Shown piece after piece: positions 1-8,508 of a stretch of 12,389 nt of DNA. The DNA comes from Phoronis ovalis. Its lineage: Eukaryota; Phoronida; Phoronidae. The stretch is taken from positions 1,612 through 14,000 of the forward strand of contig JAOXYB010027590.1 of the NCBI GenBank assembly GCA_028565635.1. Reading direction: 5' to 3'. The position numbers and the translations under genes are program-made. Each line of letters starts with the position of its first letter. Positions within the stretch are counted from its first letter, which is position 1. Below the pieces are notes generated by a model. It did no database searches and had not been told where the DNA came from. It was given only the letters and a program-made list of their open reading frames with translations.

Positions 1-316
1 TAGAACTGAACATCATAACTGTATACACGCACATAGTTAAACTATTGCATTTTTTGTATCAAATGTGTAGATCGGATTTTGTAAGTATAGATGTATGATG
101 AGTTACACTTTATGGCAAGTAGTTTACCTAAAAGCGATGCTAAGCTGCAGATATGTTTTATATGCTGTCATAATAAATAAAATCAGACTAAATCTATGAT
201 CTCAGCTGTTTTTTACTTAAACATTTTCCCTGCTTCCCCGGAGAACCACTTACCGACCATACAATTATAACTATTAACATTTGCAATGAACAAAAGCTGT
301 ATAGTCATTAACGAAT

Positions 317-437
317 CAAGGGCGAATCAAAGCATTTTTGCATTTTCCTGATCTCTGATGCTCTTTTAGGACATAATTAGAATAAAGATTGTTTCAAAAA
401 AAAAAAAAAAAACACCTTCCGCGTAAATCCGCCACTG
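317..437. mobile_element. Degenerate hAT-like MITE, or a lone hAT-type terminus
   Basis: Bases 421-437 read outward on the minus strand as CAGTGGCGGATTTACGC. This resembles the CAG(T/G)G-CGGAT ends common in hAT-superfamily transposons and their non-autonomous MITEs. A partner end may lie at 317-333 (CAAGGGCGAATCAAAGC), which agrees with it at 11 of 17 positions. That would make an element of about 120 bp with an internal A-run. The eight bases outside each end (309-316 and 438-445) do not match, so no target-site duplication supports the left boundary. The right terminus is the more credible half. The element would be inert and non-coding. Confidence 0.3.
381..412 (+). repeat. AATAAA followed by a 17-A tract
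   Basis: An AATAAA at 381-386 is followed ten bases later by an uninterrupted run of 17 adenines (396-412). This is the arrangement left by reverse-transcribed polyadenylated RNA, for example the 3' end of a SINE, LINE or processed retrocopy. No coding sequence upstream could be recognised as a source, and no flanking direct repeat was found. The tract also lies inside the possible hAT-like element, so it may simply be an internal A-run. Confidence 0.35.
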
Positions 438-964
438 ATAATTTAATTAAGGAATAAATGAGATTTATATTTTTATTTACATGAGAATCAAAACACTTAT
501 CAATGCAAATAGTTCGTTTTGCAGCCATTTAATTTTTTATAATTACTTTATTCAAAATACCTAGACACATGTTATGTTTGTGTATAAAATAAATTGTAAT
601 AATCGAAGCCTTGGTTTAGTTTCCTATTTTACTAGCTGTTTAGATACTTTTCTAAATTAGGGGACACGTTAAATAAAGAAAACCGTTGAAAATATTAGAA
701 AAAGTCATTTAGGAAAGCGAAATACTCAGTTTATTACTAAAATAATAAAATTAATGATTATAAACTCCTTATATAGTTTAAAACTGCTCCTCTAGCTGTT
801 GGTTCCCACCCTTCCCGGCCAAACCCACGGAATGCACCCACGAATTATCTACTACATATTAAAGTAAAGGGTGACACCTTATCCGCCTTTGTGATTCAAA
901 GGACTGGTAAAGGGACCATTTAGCATAGCTTCTCTCATACGTGCTATAGTAAAGTTTAACCAAA

Positions 965-1926
965 ATGAAGTGCGTTCTTTTGCTGATTGTAGTAGTTGCC
1001 ATTTGCGAGGTACTTTATTTAAGATAATTTGTTTACTAAACTGCATTTAATTTTTAACGACGACTATATATACATAATGCGTTACACATCGGAATTTCTT
1101 TATTGAGGTTTTATGCTAATATAATTATTACGTAATTCATTGAGTTCAATAAACATGCAAAAGAACCTCCTACGGACCAGGATATAGTATACATCATTTG
1201 TTTAGTTACCATGTAGATGTAGATTTATTTAATACAGGCTAAGATTGGTTATGAGTGCCACACTGACAAAAAGTGTGATCTTGGAGAATGCTGTCGTGCT
1301 AATTACGGCGGATTATGGATTAGAAATGGTCGTTGTTCTGCTAAGAAGAGGGAAGGCAGGTTAGTCAAAAGAATCTATGTTTGATGTACTAACACTTGGT
1401 CTTTGAATTCGGTTAAAAATCCCAGGGGATCACTCCCAGTGAAAAACAGTATGTATTCCCACAAACAAAGTGTCGTTTATAAAAAACGAACATTCACTAT
1501 TTTCAAAATCTCAAATACCGGTCATATAAACCGCGACATGTAGCAGTTTGTCCGGCAAGGAATAGTATCAGCAAGTGTACCAATTAGCTATTTTAATTTG
1601 TTGATGATGACGAGACAATGATGGCAATGGTGATGATAACGATAGTGAGCGTGATTGTGATAACAATGACATCGACAATGATGTATAGAACCTGCTGCAC
1701 TGATGATGATTTTGCTGGTGGTGATGATGATTCAACCCACTGAATAATGTGTTTTTGTGCTTTCAGTCGTTGCCTTATGGAAAATCAAATGCGCTTTGAT
1801 GACGAAGGTCGTATGTACGATTGTGGATGCTTAGAAGGTTTTGAGTGTAGCATTGTCAAGGAAACTGGCCTCCATGATACCGTCTTTACCAGACAAATCT
1901 GTGTCAATAACACTATGCCTGTCTAA
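965..1926 (+). CDS. Secreted ten-cysteine prokineticin/astakine-like protein
   Basis: Three exons, 965-1009, 1238-1359 and 1767-1926 (stop TAA 1924-1926), join to 108 codons. Donors are GAG/GTACTT and CAG/GTTAGT; acceptors are AATACAG and TTTCAG. Intron 1 is phase 0; intron 2 splits Ser56. The start has A at -3. Residues 1 to about 14-16 form a hydrophobic signal peptide, and intron 1 sits at its end. The mature part has exactly ten cysteines: 22, 28, 33, 34, 48, 58, 75, 77, 83, 101. The gaps 5, 4, 0, 13, 9, 16, 1, 5, 17 closely follow prokineticins (5, 4, 0, 11, 9, 17, 1, 5, 9), giving a predicted colipase-like fold with pairs 1-4, 2-5, 3-7, 6-9 and 8-10. The motif CGCLEGFEC corresponds to CPCLPGLAC of prokineticins. 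The AVITGA N-terminus needed by vertebrate prokineticins is absent, as in invertebrate astakines, which act as blood-cell cytokines. There is a KKR cluster at 51-53 and an N-glycosylation sequon at Asn103. A Dickkopf or colipase relative is the alternative. Family is likely; function is inferred. Confidence 0.85.
1360..1766 (+). other. Intron 2 of the prokineticin-like gene
   Basis: This 407-nt intron runs from GTTAGT to TTTCAG and holds no exon-like open frame. Its 3' third is a GAT-type microsatellite, listed separately. Near 1424-1437 the sequence AGGGGATCACTCCC resembles the terminal AGGGGGGTCACTCC of the foldback element at 5423-5788. It may be a decayed end of the same repeat family, but no partner end was found in the intron. 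Confidence 0.6.
1601..1732 (+). repeat. Degenerate GAT/GRT trinucleotide microsatellite
   Basis: About 130 bases are dominated by GAT, GGT, AAT and GTG triplets, with pure runs such as TGATGATGATGA near 1723 and near 1701. Interruptions (for example 1685-1700) show that it is old and imperfect. It lies in intron 2, just before the acceptor of the last exon of the prokineticin-like gene. It has no coding role; length polymorphism would be expected. Confidence 0.7.
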
Positions 1927-1983
1927 GAAACGGGAGACTTCTAAGCATGTTCAACATTAAAAGTACGTTTAACCGATCACTTC

Positions 1984-2044
1984 AATAAAACACAAGCTAA
2001 TGCCGAAACTGCAATACATTTCTAATTCCTGTTTGTGTGTATGA
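1984..2044 (+). terminator. Poly(A) signal and GT-rich element of the prokineticin-like gene
   Basis: AATAAA at 1984-1989 lies 58 bases after the stop codon. It is followed at 2029-2044 by a TG-rich stretch (CTGTTTGTGTGTATG), the usual downstream element. Cleavage would fall around 2000-2015, giving a 3' UTR of about 80 nt. This is the simplest end for the transcript. A second AATAAA at 2402-2407 could serve a longer form. Confidence 0.6.
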
Positions 2045-2213
2045 TTGAGTGGACTAGAAAATGATATATTATTTTTTTAATGGAACTGCGCGTGTAATTC
2101 ACTACGCTCTGTATTGGGCCTGTATGTATGTAACTGTAGACCAACATTAATTTTTATTATAAAATGATAAATTTCAATTACAAATGATTATTATTTATAT
2201 CTTTTTATTTCAG

Positions 2214-2420
2214 GTTTGTTGATAAGACCTATGTATAATACATTCTATAGCAAGACAATCTGGACTAACATCACATGACACTTTGTCTATGTATTACATC
2301 TATAAGTTTTCTTGTAGTTTTAACGATGTCTTGGCCAAATTGATTAAAACATTACTATTTACTTTGGTTATCCTACTCGTAATTTATTTTATGAAGCGAA
2401 AAATAAATTTTATCTTTTAA
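2214..2420 (+). other. Candidate alternative 3' exon downstream of the prokineticin-like gene
   Basis: A strong splice acceptor, a T-rich tract ending TTTTTATTTCAG at 2202-2213, precedes this stretch. An AATAAA at 2402-2407 gives it an end. Spliced from the exon-2 donor at 1359, it would add eight residues (RFVDKTYV) after Gly55 and stop, making a truncated form with only the first five cysteines. Spliced from a weak donor near 1961 (AAAA/GTACGT) it would be a 3' UTR exon. It could equally be the 3' exon of an unrelated transcript or an unused site. Only the acceptor and the poly(A) signal are seen; the rest is inference. Confidence 0.25.
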
Positions 2421-5400
2421 ATTGACAACCTCTGTCTTTATAATTTTGCACGCATACACACGTTATCAAGAAAACACCTATTTAGTACACATATCGACTT
2501 TATGTTGACAAAAACGTTTTATTATTTTTTTTAATTTAACACAAATCCACAAGGTGGCATTCTTTTCATACGTAATTCTTTTAGCTGTGGAAGGCTACTT
2601 GTAATAAAATGAACTTTCATCATTATTGCTTATTACCAGTATTACCACATTTATATGCAAGTGACATAAACCGCAAGTATTTAGCCACGAGTGTTCGTAT
2701 TCATAGTCCTCAACGTAGCAGTAATTTATAATAATTTATCATCAAATCAGTTTACATAATTTGATGATAAACAGTGATAATTGCGTCAAAACTAGGGTTA
2801 AACATGTTACCGCAAATAGCTCATGTGTTCATCTTCGCACTTTGCCATTCTGATAAAATATATAAAAAGTACAGTGTATATAATAACCCTGGGATAATAA
2901 CTTTTTAATATGCAACTGATTAAGATAAGATATATTCTAAATTCATTAATAAATGGACTTTGCAGTTTCAACATCTTGTTATTTACATTAATGTGGCGTC
3001 GTGACGGCCTCGTATGTATCACCCCGTGTTTAACCCTTTACCGGACACCCGCTAGTCCTTGGAGATATCCACTTTGTAATATATTTTTTACTTCTATGTC
3101 AAAGCACGGAAAATTACATTTTACTGGTAGCTAAACAAAAGTACAGCTCATTAATATTTACAATAGAACACTACGATAATTTAAAAATATCAATTTTCAC
3201 TTATAGCACCATGCTTTTATCGATTACTTCTGTCTGGTAACCTTACTCATAATACTCTATAGTATAAATTACTGTACCAGTTTTCCTACTTATTGCCAGA
3301 GCAGTGTGTAACATCAGTGAGTCTTAGATGCGCTCTCGATATGCTTGAAGAATCTTGTGAAATGTCACTATGAATTGTGTTCTAATTTCACGCACGAATA
3401 TGTATCCCAATCAAAATACTAGGCCGGCAGATATACAAACACGAGGTATAAACACTCCTTTATTCAAATGGCTTGTGTGATTAGAAGAGGACACAATTTA
3501 CTGTGGACCACAAGGTAAAACTTATCATTTAAAGAAAGGCTGATGTAACTTACCTGTGTGGAGGTTATATTATTTATACGGTATTTAGTTCTAAACGAGT
3601 TTATATAACACTCTATATGGGATATACATGCATGAAGTACTCGGGATGCAGTAGTTGGTATATATAGACTCTATATGATAATGATTCCACGGCTATATTT
3701 AAGGATAATATGACACCTTTTCAGTTTCATTTTTAACTTATTATTAAAACCGATAAAAGTTATCGTTTAGATATATACAGCACTCGAGAAGAAAATAAAA
3801 ATGTTATTCTCAACTTTTCCTATAATAGCTGACCTTAATGTTAACAATTTTAGTGCATTTGTGTTAAAATGTTTATATTGACTATAGCATGATTCACTCT
3901 ACAAGAAGTGTGTACATACGAATGTTTTTGTGCCATAAATTAATCAGCCAGACATTCTAAAAACAGCTGATGTTAAAACTGGCATTCCTTGTGTTGCTTA
4001 GTAACCAGACATTTTTAAACTGTAGGAAAAGTGTTGGTGACACCTCTATTATGAATAACACAATTTAACGTCGCAGAAAGGGAAAACGTGTTGTAGAAAT
4101 ATGTTATGACAGAGAGATGACGATGACGGATTTTATTTTATTTCACTGTCATATGCTATTCAGTTTTCCATACACCTTATTCTAGTCTGCTCGAGACTCC
4201 ACGGCATAGCGCGGGGCTTAGCGTTAAATTCCTTTCGTCAGATTTTTTTATTGTAGCCATGATGCTATGGTTAAATTAAACTGATGGAATAAAACATCTA
4301 CCAGACAGAATAGGAGCATGTTCAACTAATCGTTCAACTAATTTTCTGAAGCTTAGCTTATTTGGTTGTATATTCTCGATATATTACGCAAGACCTGTAC
4401 AAACAAGCGTAATTCACTGCTGGTTCATAGCTGTCTGCAGGCATTGACCGAAAATGCTTATAGTGTATAAGGGAATGCTTTGCTGTATCGATTTTAAAAC
4501 ATACACGGCAAACCACATAAAATTGATAAAATAATTTATTCATAGTCTAAGGGCAACAATCCGTGGCAGATTAATAACTCATGATAATTTTGTAATTGAC
4601 TTTTTAGCATGATGTTTAGTTTCTCGATTAGTTATCCAGACAACTTTTTCCTTGTATCATCTGATGAATTGAATTTATCATGTACCGATCGGAATCTAGT
4701 ACACAAAACTATTGCCTGTCATAACTGAAATGGCATGTCGTAACGGATTAGTATTATGGATAGACTGGTTCAGTGGCTACTGAAACGACATACTATTCTG
4801 CTACTAACGCAAATAAATAATGTTAATTAGAAATTTACTTCCAATCCTAATGTCAGAGATCATGTTTATATTACTATTTTTTTGACAAATATCACGAATT
4901 AATGTACAGTTTCTGTTTAGGAAGATGAGAGATGTTACCCTGGGGATACCTTTATGCACATTCTACGTTATTAGACATTTTATGTGGTTATTTTATTATT
5001 AAAATCATCGTAAATATGCGTGTAAACCTAATTAATCCTGAAGAGTTCTCTGCATTATGTATTATCCATACCTTAGGGCCCCAAAACGTGTATAGAAAAT
5101 TTAAAATGCATGCTTAAGCGCTATACCTGCATGTATAATGTTTATGCCCGTGTTTTTTTTTGAAATATTCAGCCTCAGTTCAACAGCATCATATGATGTA
5201 TCACAAATGATTTATTGCTAGGTAACATATACTGTGTCATTGTCATGCTTTTATCATATTGAGAAAATAACATATTTATCCTTTGTTGGGGTCGGAAACG
5301 GATATCTAAGTTAAGATGAGAACATCGTTAGTTACGTATATCGTTCACACATACATGTTTGTTTGACTGTGATATCTGTGTCAGAAATTCTGAAGTAAAG

Positions 5401-5422
5401 GAAACAAGCAGTAATATGCAAT
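2421..5422. other. Intergenic stretch without recognisable genes
   Basis: All six frames are broken by frequent stops. The longest open stretches (about 60-75 codons) have low-complexity AT-driven composition and match nothing I recognise. Items present include a perfect hairpin at 2735-2771 and an 11-bp inverted repeat at 2794-2804 and 3027-3037. A ten-base direct repeat, ACTCTATATG, occurs at 3610-3619 and 3668-3677. A T-rich acceptor-like site ends at 4919. None forms a convincing exon. The region is read as intergenic DNA between two unrelated genes. Confidence 0.5.
2735..2771. repeat. Perfect 13-bp inverted repeat (hairpin)
   Basis: TTTATCATCAAAT at 2735-2747 is exactly complementary to ATTTGATGATAAA at 2759-2771, with an 11-base loop. 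The pairing does not extend beyond the arms. No target duplication or gene is attached to it. It could be a MITE remnant or a chance foldback in AT-rich DNA; 13 perfect pairs at this distance are unusual but not decisive. Confidence 0.6.
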
Positions 5423-5788
5423 GGGGGGAGGGGGGTCACTCCTTGTAAGTCATTACTGGGGCCCCCCGCTTGAAAAGCGTGAGTTTTTCGCCATTCTAGT
5501 TTAGAACTCGGTTTAGGAAAGGGGTGGATTTTTCACTATTTTTGTCCAGGAAAGGGGTGTTCACATTTCTATTCCATCTAGTCCAAAAAAGACATGGAAA
5601 AAAGAGGTGATAGTTTTCACCTCATTTGAGGGGCCGTAACTCGATCAGTATTTTTGAATTGCAAATCCAGGGAAGGGATGCAAGCCTTTTCAGTCCAGGA
5701 ATGGCTTTCACCTTTTTAGTCCGGAAAGTGGGTTTTGGAAGTGCGTGTTGAACCTTCCCGTATGCCATATTTAGGAGTGACCTCCGGG
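5423..5788. mobile_element. Foldback/MITE-like element with GGTCACTCCT ends and internal repeats
   Basis: The ends are inverted: GGTCACTCCT at 5434-5443 and AGGAGTGACC at 5773-5782 are a perfect 10-bp pair. Outside the left arm is a G-rich run (GGGGGGAGGGGGG), answered on the right by CCTCCGGG. The interior differs in base composition from its surroundings and contains degenerate units of roughly 26-37 bp built on GTCCAGGAAAGGGGTG followed by TTTTCAC. Units begin near 5511, 5544, 5579, 5663, 5692 and 5718, with a wider gap between 5579 and 5663. A small hairpin, CGCTT-GAA-AAGCG, lies at 5467-5479. There is no transposase. Non-autonomous repeats with G-rich GTCACTCC ends and internal short repeats are, from memory, common in marine invertebrate genomes. 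No clear target-site duplication was seen, so the exact edges are uncertain. Confidence 0.5.
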
Positions 5789-5952
5789 ATTTTCTCTCCC
5801 AGATCAGTATTCTAGTTATTGAAATTGGTAATGCGCTGTTGGGAAGGTACGTATGACTGATTGAGTCAAGTTTCTCACTCTGGGGTAGGTACTATTTGAA
5901 CTTGCTTTGTATTAGACATTCTACTTTAAAATTATTTCAATAAACTGGATCA

Positions 5953-5978
5953 TCTCACTTATCATTCTCACTTATCAT
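5953..5978 (+). repeat. Two-copy 13-bp tandem duplication
   Basis: TCTCACTTATCAT occurs twice head to tail without a mismatch. It looks like a recent replication-slippage duplication. No function is apparent. Confidence 0.7.
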
Positions 5979-7069
5979 GTTTGAACTGGTGCGGCGTATA
6001 TAAATTAAAAAATGTCTCTTCCTCCATGCTGAAACATCTTCCGCAGCTGACTCTTATCTTCGTTATAGCCTGTTATTACACAGCCTACAGAACTACGCAA
6101 GACTATGTCTTTGCATTGCGTTACTAAAAGTAAATTAGACATTTTCATTAACTTAAATTTCAACATTTCAGTAAAGAGAATTGTTTTTCAATAGCAATTG
6201 AAGTTGTCTAAAATGTTCATTCATGAATTTCAACTTAATTGCATGGACTCTATAAATAGATCTCATCTTTAACAATGATTTGGCATAACAGCAGTCGATT
6301 TATAAACATGATTATTAACCATGTAGTAGCAGCAATTATCAACATTATTCTATGAAGGTTATCAAAAAAGAACAACATTACATGTATGCAGTACATATAC
6401 TTGTACCAGTTTGTGTAATCACTAAGTTGAAAGAAGTCAAGTTGTAATGATTCCTTTTTCCATGTTCTTTTGATTGCTTCTTCGTCGATTTACTGAGGTA
6501 CTTCCAAGGATTTTGAGAATTATACTCCGGGGTTGGGGGCATAACAATTCTGCATACATGACCCTGCTATAGCTGTCCGCAATCACGCAATGGTTGGTTA
6601 CGATGTATTGAGTGACAATATAGTAACGGTTGGAAATTCACATATGTGCAGTGTTCCCGGGGCTTTGACACAGTACTTAATTATAATTGTTCACGACGCC
6701 ACGCAAAGAAAATTAGTATAAATACAACAAAAAAAGTATGTTTAGCCAATCCATAAGGTTCCTCTGTATTATCACTGCGCCATAGGTGGGAATAAAACAA
6801 TTAATGCAACAATCCTAAATAAATCGCTTGTAACATTTGATAGCTCTGACAGTCTTACAGCATATGTCATTTAATTTTATTTTCATCCATGTTATTACTT
6901 ATCAACGTTTAACATATCAGCTCTGTGTTTAATTAGTACCTTAGGGCATAAATGGTTTCCCCAGATGAAAATTACCATAGGCCACTAAGCAATTGTGTAC
7001 TATTATCACTGGCTGAAAGCATCAATCATCTGGTCATGTGAATGCTTTGTTAGTTTATTTTTGTTTTAG

Positions 7070-7131
7070 GACACTGTATGTGTCGTCGATTTTAACACAT
7101 TTATCTGTGTGATCATTTGTTATTTACACAG
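7070..7131 (+). other. Candidate 62-nt exon, possibly 5' leader of the Gas2-like gene
   Basis: The stretch is preceded by a textbook acceptor, TTTATTTTTGTTTTAG ending at 7069, and followed by a consensus donor, CAG/GTGAGT at 7132. One frame is open throughout (DTVCVVDFNTFICVIICYLH plus AG) but has no ATG. Joined to the acceptor at 8308, this frame would run on to a TGA at 8376-8378 and so would not reach the CH domain frame. A 5' non-coding exon of the downstream gene is therefore the likeliest role. It could also be an exon of an unknown transcript or a decoy. Confidence 0.35.
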
Positions 7132-7613
7132 GTGAGTTAACACAAAAAAGAATAGACAGTGTACTAATCATGGGAAGTGTGGTTATTTTTGTCCGCGCGG
7201 TCTTTGGCATGATCGATTTCTGGTGAACATTTCATTTGCTTGCTTGTTTGCTGTATCCTGTAAACACGACAAATAATTATTTCACTAGTGATCAATTAGC
7301 TTATACAAAAAATAAACTGTGCATGATTGAGCTAAAAGAAACAAAAAATGATTTGATATTGTTATAAGTTAGAATGACCCTTGCTGGGTGGGTTCTTGCG
7401 TTGTTTTATTGTATTGTTAAACGTGTCGTTATATGACACCAAGGAATCATATCGTTTACTAACATTTACTATGATAAATGCTCATTTTGCCTGTTTTTGT
7501 TATGATTGTATCCAATTACAGTCTCTATAGTAAGATTGCATTTAGAATATTTCAATAATTACAAAGCACTGTGCCATGAGTTGTGCCTATTATGTAAAAC
7601 AATAGTATAGAAG

Positions 7614-7639
7614 GTGTTTTATTTATTTACATAAAACAC
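7614..7639. repeat. Hairpin with 9-bp perfect stem
   Basis: GTGTTTTAT at 7614-7622 pairs exactly with ATAAAACAC at 7631-7639 around an eight-base loop. It stands alone in non-coding DNA. No function can be assigned. Confidence 0.5.
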
Positions 7640-8308
7640 ATTGAAATTATGCGTGTGTAGTGGTGAAAGGGGTTGGCTTACCGCCTTACACGTTTCAGAA
7701 ATGTTTGAAAAATAACCTGAATTTTTAATAGTGTATGATAAGTTTTATCCTTGACTTAGTATGTAGGATCTTGAATTTATTGACACAGACTGATATCAGT
7801 CGTTAGAAAAATTAATTAGATTTTATAAATTAACTGTAGTTAGTAATACATTGCTTAATCACTAGTCTTTATATGTCTACATGCATTCGTAGACTTGTCA
7901 GTAAAGCAGCCTGGCTAAATTTTGTAGCATAAATCATTAGTTTAAGAGAAAAAATCATTATACAACACGTAATATATTTGCAAAATTACTTAGTACCTTA
8001 CATTTTATGCCCTTCTGCGAGGTTTATATTGTTATCTGAATTTAGAGTAACATTATCAGAACAAAAACTTTCCAAAATTGCTTAAATATATTCTATGTAA
8101 TTTTTTAGATAATATTTGAATTATTTCGAGTACTCGTGTATTTTGGTTACAGAGCCGACTGGAGTCTAGCACGGTGTACTTTTATGCAACCTTGCACCGG
8201 TACCCAGTAATGGGTACGATAGATTACCATAACAAGAACCGTATTGTGCATTACATACATCGTTATAAATGCTGTAACACTGAACTAATGTTTATTTGAT
8301 TACTCCAG

Positions 8309-8508
8309 GTATGAAGAACTGAATAAAAATAGCAGACGTTTACCACATTCCCACATGAAGAGAAAGTATCCATTATGAAACCACCGGTCTTCAGAAAACA
8401 GTATCCATATGGTGCTAATTGACAGCGATTATTGTGGTTATGGAGTACATCTGTTGACAAAAAACGTTATAATATACAAAGGAGGGAATTTCAAATTAAA
8501 GAAACAAT
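8309..8508 (+). promoter_or_regulatory. Presumed 5' leader of the Gas2-like gene with upstream ORFs
   Basis: The stretch lies between an acceptor-like TACTCCAG (ending 8308) and the Gas2-like ATG. It carries four upstream AUGs: 8311 (3 codons), 8355 (7 codons), 8375 (15 codons) and 8409 (60 codons, ending at 8591 inside the coding region in another frame). If all of it is transcribed, a scanning ribosome would meet these first, which would lower translation of the main frame. Alternatively transcription starts within or after this stretch. An in-frame TAA at 8497-8499 prevents the coding frame from extending further upstream in this exon. Confidence 0.35.

Larger units (their letters stand above)
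1..964. other. 5' flank of the prokineticin-like gene
   Basis: No open reading frame or known RNA gene was recognised here. The stretch is AT-rich and holds a poly(A) tract and a transposon-like terminus, listed separately. The last 190 bases are richer in GC (around 783-845) and probably contain the promoter and 5' UTR. A TATATAG at 770-776 is the only TATA-like site at a sensible distance from the start codon, and it would give a leader of roughly 165 nt. In DNA this rich in AT such a match is weak evidence, and a 5' non-coding exon further upstream cannot be excluded. Confidence 0.4.
5789..8308. other. Non-coding stretch upstream of the Gas2-like gene
   Basis: No coding sequence was recognised on either strand. 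The stretch probably includes intergenic DNA and, nearer its right end, a 5' intron of the Gas2-like gene. It contains a short tandem duplication (5953-5978), a candidate small exon (7070-7131), a hairpin at 7614-7639 and a 6-bp inverted repeat GTACCC/GGGTAC at 8200-8217. An acceptor-like TACTCCAG ends at 8308, with a CTAAT branch-point-like motif at 8285-8289. A TATATAAA at 5997-6004 is not followed by a convincing transcript. Confidence 0.45.

Noticed and set aside
2807-3134. Opposed open frames of about 71-74 codons
   Set aside because: Low-complexity, AT-driven composition with no motif, splice context or family resemblance.
4358-5117. Short open frames (61 codons) on both strands, one after an acceptor-like TTCTGTTTAG
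   Set aside because: No donor or recognisable protein follows the acceptor, and the other frames in the same place are also open, which points to chance.
5997-6127. TATATAAA followed by a 33-codon ORF with a hydrophobic start
   Set aside because: The ATG at 6026 lies where transcription itself would begin, an earlier ATG at 6012 gives only six codons, and no exon continues the frame.
8263-8460. Minus-strand 65-codon frame
   Set aside because: It is antisense to the Gas2-like leader and has no recognisable features.
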